A DNA stretch of 50,000 bases from Symbiodinium natans (GCA_905221605.1 CAJNDS010000004.1:75001-125000); one strand, 5' to 3'; shown: positions 19,659-29,868, counted from the first letter of the stretch. Made by a program: numbers and translations. The notes: generated by a model not told the origin, from the letters alone.

Positions 19659-19766
19659 CTGTGGTGGCGTCCCGGCGCCGCAGCGGCGTTGGCGCTTCGG
19701 CACCGTGGCCGTGGGCGCGGGCGCCTCGGCGCTGGTCTTAGCTTGGGCGCCTCGGGCCGCACGAGG
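19659..19766 (+). CDS. Candidate exon with hydrophobic segment
   Basis: Acceptor CTACTCGCAG. The frame RRWRFGTVAVGAGASALVLA gives a basic patch and a possible membrane segment. A second open frame (Arg/Gly-rich) overlaps. The right edge enters GGGTTTAGGG. Confidence 0.45.
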
Positions 19767-20464
19767 GGTTTAGGGTTTAGGGTTTGGGGTTTGGGGTTTA
19801 GGGTTTGGGGTCTAGGGTTAAGGGGTGGTTCTATGGGCAGTTCGCGAATACAACGCGGAGTTTCTATAAATCAACAGAAATATAGATACAAGGAAAGAAG
19901 TGCACATATGTGTGTATGTATATATGTAGGTGGCAATAGGTGTAGGGTGGAGGGTTGACGAGTTCATGGTTTAACGTTGGACCTGCTTTAGTGTGCGCCC
20001 CTCCCCCCCACCCCGAACAGTCGAAGCTGGCTTTTGCTCTCTTCAAGCGGTCCGCCGGGCTGACAATTAGGGTTTATAAGGTTTAGGTTTTAGGGGGGTT
20101 TAAAAGGGAAGATATGAGTTTAAAATGGACAGCGAGGCCCGGCGCTTTCTACCGACAGCCGGACGATTTGCCTTAATTGCGGACCTGCTTTGGACCCCCA
20201 AACAGTCGAATAGCCCGGCATTGACTTTATAGAGGACAGTACTTGATGCTTCATGGGTCCTGGCTGGTTCTGCCTAAGTAGGGTTTGAGGTACCGGGGAA
20301 GATACATATGTGCATATATGTACGTATATGTTTATTCAATTGCGTTGTTAGTAGGCCACCTTACTACTTCAGCCTCAATACCCATCGCCATGAACCGTCG
20401 AGGGGTTGAGGAGTGTGGGCTTGCATTTTTGCATGCCTTCCAGCGGCATCCTTACCGCGCACAT

Positions 20465-20467
<3 letters not shown>

Positions 20468-20517
<50 letters not shown>

Positions 20518-20518
20518 G
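20468..20518. repeat. ATC microsatellite
   Basis: About seventeen uninterrupted ATC units; Ile, His or Asp runs in overlapping frames are artefacts. Confidence 0.95.
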
Positions 20519-20551
20519 AAGCCCTAAAAACCCTTCTCCTCTTTGCTGCAG

Positions 20552-20618
20552 GCCAGCCGAAAGTACCTGGACCACCTCCGCGTGCAGGACTTACAAGCAT
20601 CCGCCTCGGCCTCAGGGG
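20552..20618 (+). CDS. Candidate exon with good splice sites
   Basis: CTTTGCTGCAG|G acceptor, frame ASRKYLDHLRVQDLQASASA, then GGGG|GTAAGC, the most canonical donor in the window. Confidence 0.6.
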
Positions 20619-20879
20619 GTAAGCCGGGTTCTGTGGCTGGGTGGGGGGGGGGGGGGGGGAAGGGCACCAAAACCCTCAACCCCAAAACCCCTAAACCCTA
20701 AACCCTCACGCAGGATTCCGTTCAGCAGATTTAGGTGATTTAGGGTTAGTGTTGAGGGTTTTTTTGGGGATCATGGGGAGCTTACCCTCCTTCGCCGGCC
20801 CCCCCGGAGTTCTAGGAACCTCGGGCTTAACAAACCCTTTTTAGTTAGGACCCAGAGTAGGCCCTTGTGTATGTAGGGT

Positions 20880-21008
20880 TTAAAGTTAAACCCGAAACCC
20901 TAAACCTAAAACCCTAAACCCTAAACCCTAAACCCTTAACCCTTAACCCTTAACCCTTAACCCTTAAACCCTAAACCCTAAACCCTAGCCCTAAACCCTA
21001 AACCCTAA
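20880..21008 (-). repeat. Interstitial telomeric array with CCCTTAA block
   Basis: CCCTAAA units flank a homogeneous block of five CCCTTAA units (about 20932-20967). Confidence 0.9.
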
Positions 21009-21009
21009 G

Positions 21010-21095
21010 GTGCATCATGGCAACAACTCCGCGCGCCTGGCGAGCGCCAGGCGTCAACTTGACGACGAGGGCGGGGTGGCCCCCTGGCTGCTTTG
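21010..21095 (+). CDS. Candidate exon
   Basis: The acceptor AAG|G is at the end of a CCCTAAA array; frame HHGNNSARLASARRQLDDEG then GVAPWLLWDSG enters GGGTTTAGGG. Confidence 0.5.
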
Positions 21096-21099
21096 GGAT

Positions 21100-21150
21100 T
21101 CAGGGTTTAGGGTTTAGGGTTTAGGGTTTAGGGTTTAGGGTTAAACCGAA
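21100..21150 (+). repeat. Interstitial telomeric array
   Basis: Six TTTAGGG units. Confidence 0.9.
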
Positions 21151-21934
21151 AACCCTAACGCCAAGAGTCTGAGTGCAGGTACAGGGTTTGGGGGTTGGTT
21201 TGGAAACTTCAGTATCCCTAAACCCTAAAGCCATTAAGGTTGTTTGGGGTTGCGGTGGAGGGCTTTAAGGGCTCACTGCGCGCTTTGAAAGCCAGTTGGG
21301 GCAAAGGGGACCCCGGATCCGGTGTTTAAGGCCTTAAGTGTAGGGTTTAGGGTTTAGGGTTTAGGGGTTAGGGGTTAGGGGTTAGGGGTTTAGGGTTTAC
21401 GGTTTAGGGTGTAGGGTTTAGGGTTTAGGGTTGACCGGCGTTTGGGGTCTTAGGTGCAAGGGTGTTTGTGGGGTTGTGTTCCTCGTCTTGCGGGGGAAAT
21501 GCAGCCAGCTTGTGATACTTGAACAGGAAGGCGTAGGGCTGCGAAAAAGGGTTAGGGTTGAGGGTTTAGGGTTTAGGGTTGAGGGTTTAGGGTTCAGGGT
21601 TCAGGGTTTAGGGTTTAGGGTGCAATCATTGCCTAGTTTGGGACCTTGCGGTGATTTTTATTTCCCCTCATTCGCATGTAGGAGGCCATTTGGTTTTCAT
21701 GTGTGGAGTTTGTTGTTGTGGAGGTCTTTTCAGGGGGTTGCAAGGGCCGTTAAGCAGCAGTTCCCGGCCAAATGGTGCTGGAGCGTTGGGTTCGGGTTTT
21801 CTTTTCCATAGTTTCTCAACCGTATAAACCCTGCACATTATAATCTCCTGAACAATTCTCCCTAAACCCTAAACCCTAACCCCTAAACTCGAAGAGGGCG
21901 GTTTAGGTCTCAGGGAACCCTTATGCGGGCGTCA

Positions 21935-21992
21935 GGTCGTCAGTTTTACGGCCGCCGACGGCCAGCAGAGCACCATGGTGGTGGACAAAGGC
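21935..21992 (+). CDS. Candidate exon
   Basis: Frame VSFTAADGQQSTMVVDKGP, with a CCCTAAA tract immediately to the right. Left boundary unclear. Confidence 0.35.
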
Positions 21993-22209
21993 CCCCTAAA
22001 CCCTAAACCCTAAACCCCATGACAAAGGCCCGTTGTAAGAAGACTGTCCAGTGCCCTGAGCTGGCCCGCAAGCTTCCCGGAACTCAAGTTTGAAATGCTA
22101 AACCATGCAGCCATGCTAGCCCCTAGCCTGCCACCTCACTTTCCCACACCTTTGGCAGCTCCAAGACCAAAACCTTCAAATGCTTTTGAATGCTTTTGAA
22201 ATTTCGCTA

Positions 22210-22312
22210 AACCCAACCCTAAACCCTAAACCCTAAACCCTAAACCCTAAACCCTAAACCCTAAACCCTAAACCCTAAACCCTAAACCCTAAACCCTAAA
22301 CCCTAAACCCTA
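22210..22312 (-). repeat. Interstitial telomeric array
   Basis: About fourteen CCCTAAA units. Confidence 0.95.
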
Positions 22313-22476
22313 CCCCGGGTTGGCAGCGTGGGCTTCGCACCCCCCAAAAGCCTTACCACTGGTTAGTAGGGAATGAGGGAATGAGGTACCCCATATAATC
22401 CCTTAAAGGGTATATACCCTAAACTTGCCCTAAACCCTAAACCCTAAACCCTAAACCCTAAACCTCCCAAAAGCAG

Positions 22477-22527
22477 GGGAGCTTGCCTCGGCCACCACGC
22501 GGCGAGCCGAGGCCTCTGAAGAGTGGG
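22477..22527 (+). CDS. Candidate exon
   Basis: Acceptor AAAAGCAG|G, frame GELASATTRRAEASEEW. Right boundary not resolved. Confidence 0.4.
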
Positions 22528-22862
22528 CTTTGGGGTTTACGAGAGCCTTATGGTCTTGGGCTGGGGCTTAGGGTTGAGGGTTCAGGGTTGAGGGTTTAGG
22601 GTTTAGGGTTTAGGGTTAGTGTTTGGCCTTTAGGGTTAGGGTTTAGGCTTTCGGGATTAGGCTTTTGGAGTTCAGGGGTTTAGGTTTAGCGGTCAGGGCG
22701 TTTGATTTGCATCACCTGCCAGTACCTTGATGTGGAAGTAGTAATTGCTTGGTAGGCCATTGGGATATTTAGATGTACCTGTACGCTCGGTGTAGGAGGA
22801 CCTTATGCAGGAATCCTTTTTCAGAGGGTTTTTGGGACCAACCTGTTTTAGGGTTCAGGGTA

Positions 22863-23007
22863 TACTTGGAGGTTCATGGCACTTGCTAACCATTGATGTC
22901 TGTACTTATAACCCACATATACGCCCCTTAACTTCCCTAATATGGTTTTCCGTACAGTTAGAAGTACAGTAATAGTTAGTGAATAAGTAGCACGAACCTC
23001 CAAGTAG
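22863..23007 (+). mobile_element. MITE M2
   Basis: TACTTGGAGGTTCATGGCAC and ACGAACCTCCAAGTA inverted ends, body 145 bp with a GTACAG-rich centre. Confidence 0.7.
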
Positions 23008-23060
23008 GGTACTTATAGGGTTAGAGCCCCGCGAGCGCCCTGTTTCGGCATGCTTTGCAG

Positions 23061-23105
23061 GCATTGGCAGCCGCAGAGAAGTCGCTGCGCCAGGCGGCCG
23101 CGTGA
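23061..23105 (+). CDS. Candidate terminal exon
   Basis: CATGCTTTGCAG|G acceptor, frame ALAAAEKSLRQAAA, TGA at 23103-23105. Confidence 0.45.
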   Translation, partial: ALAAAEKSLRQAAA

Positions 23106-23137
23106 GCAATCACAAGATAGTCTGAGTCCTTAGCCTT

Positions 23138-23206
23138 CAGGGTTTAGGGTTTAGGGTTTAGGGTTTAGGGTTTAGGGTTTAGGGTTTAGGGTTTAGGGTT
23201 TAGGGT
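23138..23206 (+). repeat. Interstitial telomeric array
   Basis: Ten TTTAGGG units. Confidence 0.95.
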
Positions 23207-23429
23207 GTTAAACACCGCGCATCCTGATTCCTAAGCCCGGGTTTGGGGGCTTGCAGGCATGTGGATCTTCCTTGGGACTCGCGTAGGTGCTCTCGACTCA
23301 AGGCACAAGAGTTCGTGCGAGTCTCATACTGGTCCTCCCCCTTGATTGCCTTGAACTCAAAGCCATGAAAGAACCCACCCCCTTCGGCCTTGAAGAAAGG
23401 GGCTCTCCGATGATATCCCTAAACCCTAA

Positions 23430-23546
23430 ATAAACTCACCCCAAACCCTAAACCCTAAACCCTAAACCTAGACCCTAAACCCTAAACCCTAAACCTTAAA
23501 CCCTAAACCCTAAACCCTAAACCCTAAACCCTAAACCCTAAACCCA
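23430..23546 (-). repeat. Interstitial telomeric array
   Basis: About fifteen CCCTAAA units with a few CCTAGA/CCTTAA variants on the left. Confidence 0.9.
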
Positions 23547-23555
23547 TATCCGAAG

Positions 23556-23634
23556 GCGGCTTCCGCGAAACTCTCCGCGGAGCTGGACCTCTGCTTCGGG
23601 CCCATTGGGCAGCGCGCAAGCGCCCCCCCGAAAA
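23556..23634 (+). CDS. Candidate exon, first of a possible three-exon run
   Basis: Acceptor CCGAAG|G, frame AASAKLSAELDLCFGPIGQR then ASAPPK. GAATTC follows, compatible with a GA donor. The phase to the next exon is not settled. Confidence 0.5.
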
Positions 23635-23663
23635 GAATTCTTCGGGCTGGAACACACTAGTGT

Positions 23664-23755
23664 AGGGTTTAGGGTTTAGGGTTTAGGGTTTAGGGTTTAG
23701 GGTTTAGGGTTTAGGGTTTAGGGTTTAGGGTTTAGGGTTTAGGGTTTAGGGTTTC
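23664..23755 (+). repeat. Interstitial telomeric array
   Basis: Thirteen TTTAGGG units between two candidate exons. Confidence 0.95.
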
Positions 23756-23762
23756 CGGCCAG

Positions 23763-23787
23763 GACATCATAGCCCGGATGCAAAAAG
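23763..23787 (+). CDS. Candidate micro-exon
   Basis: Only 25 bases, TTCCGGCCAG|G acceptor, frame DIIARMQK, running straight into GGTTTAGGG. It lies between two telomeric arrays. Confidence 0.4.
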
Positions 23788-23858
23788 GGTTTAGGGTTTA
23801 GGGTTTAGGGTTTAGGGTTTAGGGTTTAGGGTTTAGGGTTTAGGGTTTAGGGTTTAGG
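23787..23858 (+). repeat. Interstitial telomeric array
   Basis: Ten TTTAGGG units. Confidence 0.95.
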
Positions 23859-23911
23859 CTACAGATTCCAGATCTCATAGAGATATTTCAAAGCTGGTGC
23901 AAATGTGAAGC

Positions 23912-24198
23912 TCGCAGCCCAGAAGGTGCATGACCGATCGGAAGCCAGAGGTGACGAGCTTACTGGCACGACCGTGGAAGCTATCCCGTCCTTCATTGAA
24001 GATCCGGAGGGCTTTGTGCACAGGTATGCCGCTCTAGCGGCTGATGATGAAGAGGCTGTAAGGGGCTTACAGACGGTCCTGGCTGATCTTCGTGAAGAAC
24101 ATCGAAGACTCCCGCATGGTGCTCAGCGCTCATGGCTTATTCGTGCCTGCGTGTGCATTCGAGCAGAGATCCGCAACTATGGAGGCTGTCCGGTCTAG
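23912..24198 (+). CDS. Terminal exon of an unidentified protein
   Basis: After GAAGCTCGCAG the frame reads QKVHDRSEARGDELTGTTVE, then AIPSFIEDPEGFVHRYAALA, and ends IRNYGGCPV at TAG 24196-24198, about 95 residues. The frame extends upstream to 23881. The middle (AADDEEAVRGLQTVLADLRE) is a likely amphipathic helix. An overlapping frame (DLIEIFQSWCKCEARSPEGA) is open for the first 60 bases. Among the exons here this is one of the most convincing as coding; family unknown. Confidence 0.65.
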
Positions 24199-24576
24199 CA
24201 GGGGCGTTTATGTCTGAACCAGTGAAGAGTGGGCAATGCACTCTTTTCAGCCGTTAATCCATGAACGGCTCTTTCGTCAGTTCTCATATGTAGTCCTGTT
24301 TAATAGCATCAGTTCACCATGGGCTTGTCAACTGGCCCGTTTGTCATAGACAAGGGTGAGTTTCATCCTGCCCGGCACACGAGATGTTGGGGCTAGGGTG
24401 GTGACGGCATCATCCAGGCGAGGACCTTCTGCAAGCCTGCTGCAAAAGGGTTTAGGGTTTAGGGTTTAGGGTTGCTCCCGGAAACCTTAACCGTAGCGAG
24501 GTTGACGAATCCAGGTCCAGGAGGTGGATCTGAGGTTTTGCATCCAAGTTCCTTTGTCCTGAGCTGGGCTTCCGAT

Positions 24577-24686
24577 GATGGTAGCCCAGTGGTACCATTT
24601 ACCCTTTTTTGGGTTCTAGGCTCTCTTGTAAAGTAGGCGAGCAACAAAGGGTGCCCTTATTATAATATTTCTACTGGGCTACTAAG
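24577..24686 (+). mobile_element. MITE M3
   Basis: TGGTAGCCCAGTGGTACC and CTACTGGGCTACTAAG ends, with AAAGGGTGCCCTTATT in the body. Confidence 0.7.
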
Positions 24687-24969
24687 CGGTCATGAGGGGA
24701 TGGTAAGTTCTGAGTCTTGCTTAGTCGTCGTCGTAGGTTTTTTCGCGCAGCCCCCAGCCTATGTCACCTCATGTAGGTTGGATCATTTCAGATTCTGCGC
24801 CTGGCATGAACTAGCATATGAATTAAATAGGTAGCCCTAAGCCCCAAACCCTAAACCCCAAACCTTAAACCCCAAACCCTAAACCCTAAACCCTAAACCA
24901 GGTAGGCTCAAGGGAGGCATGCTCGGCCTAAGGATGTGCCCCTTTGGAGGTTCCCTTATCATGGCCCTT

Positions 24970-25062
24970 AGGTTTAGAGTTTAGGGTTTAGGGTTTAGGG
25001 TTTAGGGTTTAGGGTTTAGGGTTTAGGGTTTAGGGTGGTGTAGGGTTTAGGGTTTAGGGTTT
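24970..25062 (+). repeat. Interstitial telomeric array
   Basis: Eleven TTTAGGG-type units interrupted once by GGTGTAGGG. Confidence 0.9.
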
Positions 25063-25226
25063 CTTCCCTTAGAGGATCTTGATACGAAGTGTCCCCAAAC
25101 CCGAGGGTACAAGCTTAGGGGTCCAAGGTCGAATCCCATGATGGGCATGCCTCAGCCCCAGAAGACTTCGAATGGTGATCTTTAGGTTTAGGGCTTAGGG
25201 TTTAGGGTTTAGGGTTTAGGGTTTCA

Positions 25227-25338
25227 GCCCAGGCAACTTCGCAGACTGGTATTTCGCATACCCCACAACTATCAAGCTGGTACGTGAAGCGGACGCTTGG
25301 CCTTTTGGGGGCGAATGGGCTCTTGGACGAGAAGCTAG
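25227..25338 (+). CDS. Candidate terminal exon
   Basis: CCCAG|G acceptor upstream; frame NFADWYFAYPTTIKLVREAD then AWPFGGEWALGREAR and TAG. A second frame ending at TGA 25372 is also open, so the choice rests on composition. Confidence 0.5.
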
Positions 25339-25380
25339 ATAGGGGCTGCGATTGAGGAATGCTTTAAATCAGGGAACTTC

Positions 25381-25420
25381 CCTAAACCCTAAACCCTAAA
25401 CCCTAAACCCTAAACCCTCC
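25381..25420 (-). repeat. Interstitial telomeric array, last before the ITR-free island
   Basis: Five CCCTAAA units. From here to about 28436 no telomeric unit pair occurs. Confidence 0.9.
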
Positions 25421-25615
25421 CCAGATCAGGTCCTAGACAGATCCTGTATTGTCAAGTCTACTCGTCCTGCACGTAATTTTACATGAGCAACCACTCTTAA
25501 CCCAAATATACACATGTTCCACTACATGTCTATAGATGTCCAACATCATTCATTGAAGTGATTTTCCGCTTTTCTCTGGGCTTGGACCGCTCCCCGCCAT
25601 TTTCCATTTTCCGCC

Positions 25616-26359
25616 ATGTTCTCCCGCTCGCGCTCCTCGCAGTCGCAGTCGCGGTCCCAGCAGCAGCCTCTGAACTCCCAGGAGACACCTCGGAATGAGG
25701 TTGATGTCTTGAGCCGATTGACGCTGGAAGAGCTGCAGCAGCTGGTGCTGTCACCGCCGGTCCTCGACGAAGGTGATTACCAAGCGGACCTCGAGCTTCG
25801 CAGCCCCACCAACCGCAGCCCCCTGACTGGCGACACGGCACCGCAGGCGGTGGAGGTGCACGTGTACAACCTCGGGGAGAATTTCGTGGGCCCCAACCAC
25901 GTGTTGAACTTTGGACCGGCCCTCGGCGGAGCCTTCCACATTGGCGTGGAGGTCTTCGGAGCCGAGTGGTCGTATGGCGTGCACGGCGTCGCTTGCGATC
26001 CACCTCGCTCCGAGACGGCGCACGTTTATGAGTGCAGCATTCTTCTGGGGTCTACAGCCAGGAGCCGCATGGAGGTGGCAGAAATTCTCTTCCACCTCTG
26101 CCGAGAGTGGCGAGGACGCGACTACGACATGTTCAGTCACAACTGCTGCAGCTTCGGCAGGAGGTTCGTTGAGACTCTCTGCGTGCGTCCACTACCAGAC
26201 TGGGTGGATCGACTGGCAAGGGGGATGAGCCAAGCAGGTGATACCTTGAATGGCCCCATGCTGGGGATAGCGAATCATCTGGTCGCCCGACTACGTGTCG
26301 GAGTGGACACAGCGACAGCGCGACGATCACCTCCAGGAGTTTCCGGAGCAGTCTGGTGA
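25616..26359 (+). CDS. PPPDE (DeSI-like) cysteine isopeptidase
   Basis: A 247-residue open frame from ATG in the context CCGCCATGTT. PPPDE/DeSI enzymes are papain-like-fold peptidases proposed to remove SUMO or ubiquitin; catalysis uses a His/Cys pair. Residues 79-90 give the first strand (VEVHVYNLGENF). HIGVEVFGAEWSYG at 108-121 holds the expected catalytic His108, and SHNCCSFGRRFVETL at 175-189 the expected Cys177 in the Asn-Cys context, followed by LPDWVDRLARG, a typical domain end. A Ser/Gln-rich N-terminal 30 residues and the helix VLSRLTLEELQQLV precede it. No intron interrupts the domain, unlike neighbouring genes. The frame closes at 26357-26359, but coding signal goes on downstream in other frames (see 26460 and 26886), so the true C-terminus may be longer. 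Confidence 0.85.
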   Translation: MFSRSRSSQSQSRSQQQPLNSQETPRNEVDVLSRLTLEELQQLVLSPPVLDEGDYQADLELRSPTNRSPLTGDTAPQAVEVHVYNLGENFVGPNHVLNFGPALGGAFHIGVEVFGAEWSYGVHGVACDPPRSETAHVYECSILLGSTARSRMEVAEILFHLCREWRGRDYDMFSHNCCSFGRRFVETLCVRPLPDWVDRLARGMSQAGDTLNGPMLGIANHLVARLRVGVDTATARRSPPGVSGAVW

Positions 26360-26459
26360 CCGTGGTGCAGCAGCTTTCCATGAACCTGGGCCGGGGAGCT
26401 GGCAGCTCAATGCAACCTGGACTGCCAACGTACTATCCCGCCTTCCACCCACGCCGTCG

Positions 26460-26800
26460 CCACCTTGGGCGCATCCACAGGGCTACCCGCTGCGCACCCT
26501 GGCAGGCCCTCCGAACGTCATGCAAGGGGCGTTTCCACCTTGGGCGCATCCACAGGGCGACCCGCTGCGCACCCTGGCAGGCCCTCCGAACGTCATGCAA
26601 GGGGCGTTTCCACAGGGCTACCCGCTGCGCACCCTGGCAGGCCCTCCGAACGTCATACAAGGGGCGTTTTCACCTTGGGCGCATCCACAGGGCTATCCGA
26701 ACGTCATGCAAGGGGCGTTTCCACCTTGGGCGCATCCACAGGGCTACCCGCTGCGCACCCTGGCAGGCCCTCCGAACGTCATGCAAGGGGCCATGAGCCG
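26460..26800 (+). repeat. Frame-preserving 75-bp tandem repeat after the PPPDE domain
   Basis: Five units of 25 codons. Unit three lacks 15 bases and unit four 24 bases, both multiples of three. In one frame each full unit reads PPWAHPQGYPLRTLAGPPNV plus MQGAF, a Pro-rich segment; the other two frames are also open. Periodicity and indel sizes suggest translation. Confidence 0.75.
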
Positions 26801-26885
26801 ACTGCTGGACGACTGGCTGAGGGGTCTCCACAGGACACTACAACGGAGGGTGGATCTCCGCGAGCCCGTGCCAGACAGGCTGCAG

Positions 26886-27073
26886 ACCAGGAGATGACTT
26901 TCCGTCTGAGGCTGCTGGAAGCCCGGGTCAGGGATGTCGAGAGGACGACACGCAGACTCTGGAGACAGGAGACAGCCACCCAGAGAGAAGTAGCAAGAGC
27001 TCATGACCGCATGGACCTCCTCGTGGCAACCCTGCGAGTCATGGTGACACGCGCGGCAGATGCTGGCCCTTAG
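26886..27073 (+). CDS. Probable C-terminal coiled coil, in another frame
   Basis: QEMTFRLRLLEARVRDVERT then TRRLWRQETATQREVARAHD and RMDLLVATLRVMVT, ending at TAG 27071-27073. Heptad-like spacing of Leu/Val. The frame equals that of the PPPDE domain but is separated from it by stops at 26357 and 26381. It could be the end of the same gene joined by short introns, frameshifts, or assembly indels, or a separate gene. Confidence 0.5.
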
Positions 27074-27514
27074 AGAAGGAGGTGTGGACGGACGCGACTG
27101 GAGCGGGGAAGACCTATGACCTGAGGCGGAGAGGGGTAATTAGTGCACGCCCAAACCTTGAGCGACAATTAGTAATTCGCGCCGCGCCAGCAGGTCCGTG
27201 CCCCCATACCCGCCCTTTACAGCCCCCCCGCTTTTTATAGCCCAGGTTGATTAGTCCTATGCCCCTTGGCCCCCCTGTGACCCGCTGGTGAGTCCCCATG
27301 AGAAATGAATTCGCGCCGCCTGCGTGCACGACACATCCACGACGAACCATGGGGGCTTCTATGTCTCGTTGGGTTTCATATATTAGGCGAACCGGTGTGC
27401 TTTCCGGGTAGCTGTTGGGATGCCCCCGAACGTCAATTTGGTGCACCAATTCGATGCATGCCGTGAGCAAAGTGAAGACGCTAATTATGTGCATGTAATT
27501 AGACGCAGTCGAGG

Positions 27515-27890
27515 CAGGAGGTGACGGTTGAAACTGGTGAACTGTTGTGGATGGCTGTTTGGGTGTGTTGGTGCCACTCCTTGGTTCTAGAGCCCGCGTC
27601 CTCCCTCGAAACCTGAACACATCGGCACCCTCATGTCACAGAAACAAGACATGGTGGCGACGCGGAACTGGTGAGCTGTTGCGGATGGCTGTTTGGGTGT
27701 CTTGATGCTCTGATTGGGTCCCGCCAACCACGTCTGTATGCCGAAGAGGAGAGGAGAGTGAAACATTGCAAAGCATTATGCGGGCAAGGGGACACTAAGA
27801 ACCAAGGGGGAGACATGGCGGTTGAAACTGGTGATCTGTTGCGGATTGCTGTTGGGGTGTCTTGGTGCTTTGAATGGAATACAAGCCAGG
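27515..27890. repeat. Diverged tandem repeat, about 150-bp period
   Basis: AACTGGTGAACTGTTGTGGA, AACTGGTGAGCTGTTGCGGA and AACTGGTGATCTGTTGCGGA start three units, each followed by a GGCTGTTTGGGTGT-like block. Long open frames on both strands (27114-28057) overlap it, look like GC-driven shadows and are not called. Confidence 0.65.
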
Positions 27891-28690
27891 TCTCCCCTTG
27901 TACGGTGATAGCAGCGCAGGCAGACCAACAGCACTTTTTGTTAGGGGCGAAGGCGCTTTGTACAGACACATGGGGTTGCGTTTTTCCGGACAAAGGAGGG
28001 CAAATGAAGCATCTCCGTCCTACTCTGCAGGGGCCTAGGCACAATATGGATGCCTAGCAAGCCCCGATAGCTGTGGCCCCGATATTGCCGTGCCCGAAGC
28101 TTTGAGTCGGTAGAGGAGTTGCTGGGGACCTCACTTTGTACGGGCTCGGGACGTCCAATTGTGTGGGCCTGGCGGAAGCTAGTGTTTCAAGTGTTTCAAA
28201 CCAAGGGGTTCCTGGCCACGTATTGCGCCAATGGCGTGTTGATTGGGACCTGAAGAACCCGGCCTGGACACATCCCCACCCGTTGTTGTGTTTGTGTGCT
28301 AGCCTATTGATGTTGTGGGGAGATGGTGATGGGGATGCCTCGGGGCCCTTTTTGCTGAAGACACATACGAGAGATCACGGTTGTTCCCTGCGGAGTGATC
28401 CCAGAGGGGGTCTGCTAGGCGGGTGGCAAAAAAAAACCCTAAACCCTAAACCCCAAAACACTTGTCCACGTCTGGGGTAGACTCATGTTTTGCCGAAAGA
28501 AGAAACCAAGCTTCCATAGCGCGGAGTTGGTGTAGTTTCTCCCCCCATATTACGCCAAACCCTAAACCTTACCCCTTCTACAAACCCTTCAGTGTCCTGG
28601 TATATACCCCTAGAGGAATCCTTGTATAAGGTACCCACCTTGGAACTCCCTTCCTGAATGCGGCTTAGGTTAAGGGCCTGTTTAGGGTTT

Positions 28691-28807
28691 ACTTGGAGGT
28701 TCCTGGTACTTATACCCAGTCATAACTGTACTTCTAACCCACTTACAAGCCCCTTACGCGCCCTATCGTGGTTATAATTGGGTAATTGGGTCATGAACCT
28801 CCAAGTA
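28691..28807 (+). mobile_element. MITE M2
   Basis: ACTTGGAGGTTCCTGGTACT and CATGAACCTCCAAGTA. This intact copy reads GGTACTTATA across the site that is split by telomeric repeats in the copy at 44479. Confidence 0.75.
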
Positions 28808-28954
28808 GGGTTCAGCAAAACGGGGATTTGCCATCCTGTTCTCTTGGCCTCTTTGTCAGGCCATGACAGACATGCCAACTCATGCATCTACTCCATCCCA
28901 CCCACTCCCACAGTTCAGGAGTATTCCATAGACTGCTGCGCCTTCTACCCTCCT

Positions 28955-29125
28955 TATACCCCCCCCCTTATATCCCCCCTTATACCCCCCCCCCCCCCCC
29001 CTTATACCTCCCTTCCCCCCCCCCCTGACCGATGCGCTTACCCCAATTACAACCCCTCCGCCCTCTTATACCCCTCTTATAGCCCTTACCCACCACCCCT
29101 TATGCCCCTCTTATAGCCCTGAATA
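28955..29125. repeat. C-rich CCCTTATA low-complexity tract
   Basis: Repeated CCCCTTATA-type units with poly-C runs; no supported exon from 28440 to 29750. Confidence 0.8.
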
Positions 29126-29781
29126 GACAACATACTGCCCTAAACCCTAAACCCTAAACATTGCCACTTAAAAAGCCCTTCATGGACAACACATGGTTGT
29201 TTTTTTGGATCCTGTTTACAACTTAGAGAAGGTCTTTGGTTTCTGGGGCCTGTGGAGGCCATGTCGAGCCCGCTTAGTTCTTGAATACATAACCACAAGC
29301 TATCGTACTATTGTTTTTGTTGCCAGTGTTCGATTAAAGTTGTTAATACATGATAGTGTTGTAGTCGTAGTATTACTTCATTGTAGTTCATATTGAATCA
29401 GGTATTTGTTTCTTGGGGTGGGGGAGTGGGGTAGAATGTCGAGGGTGAGGCTTACGCCAAGCTGCATCTCTTTCGTAGGCGTACACACGCTTCATCCCTA
29501 CAGCCCAAATTCCCAAAACTTTGTAACCATTCAACCCTTTCTATACCCTGCACCTTATAAGCCCACAATCCTAAACCGTAAACAAAGTCCTAAGCCCTAA
29601 GCCATTTTAGCAACTGCACCCCAAACCCTAAACCTTCAAATCATGCAGCAGAAACCCTAAAAGCAACAGAACCACAAAAACCCAAAATTGGAAATCCCTA
29701 AACCCTAAACCCTATACTAAGCGCTGTTAGTATCAGGGGGGGACATCATCCCAAAAACAACCCAAAACTGGAAGCCCTGAG

Positions 29782-29868
29782 GCGACGTCGGCGGCTCGCC
29801 ACTCAGCGGACCTGTCGCGTACGACTCCGCTGAAGGCTCGGGCCACTCGAAAGCTCGCGGCACGTTTG
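29782..29868 (+). CDS. Candidate exon
   Basis: CCCTGAG|G acceptor, exactly 29 codons: ATSAARHSADLSRTTPLKAR then ATRKLAARL. GATTAGGG follows, compatible with a GA donor. Confidence 0.45.

Noticed and set aside
20375-20622. Poly-His, poly-Asp and poly-Ile open frames
   Set aside because: All derive from the ATC microsatellite at 20468-20518; only the separate exon at 20552 was kept.
27114-28057. Long open frames on both strands downstream of the PPPDE gene
   Set aside because: They overlap one another and a diverged tandem repeat, lack good starts, and no motif was recognisable.
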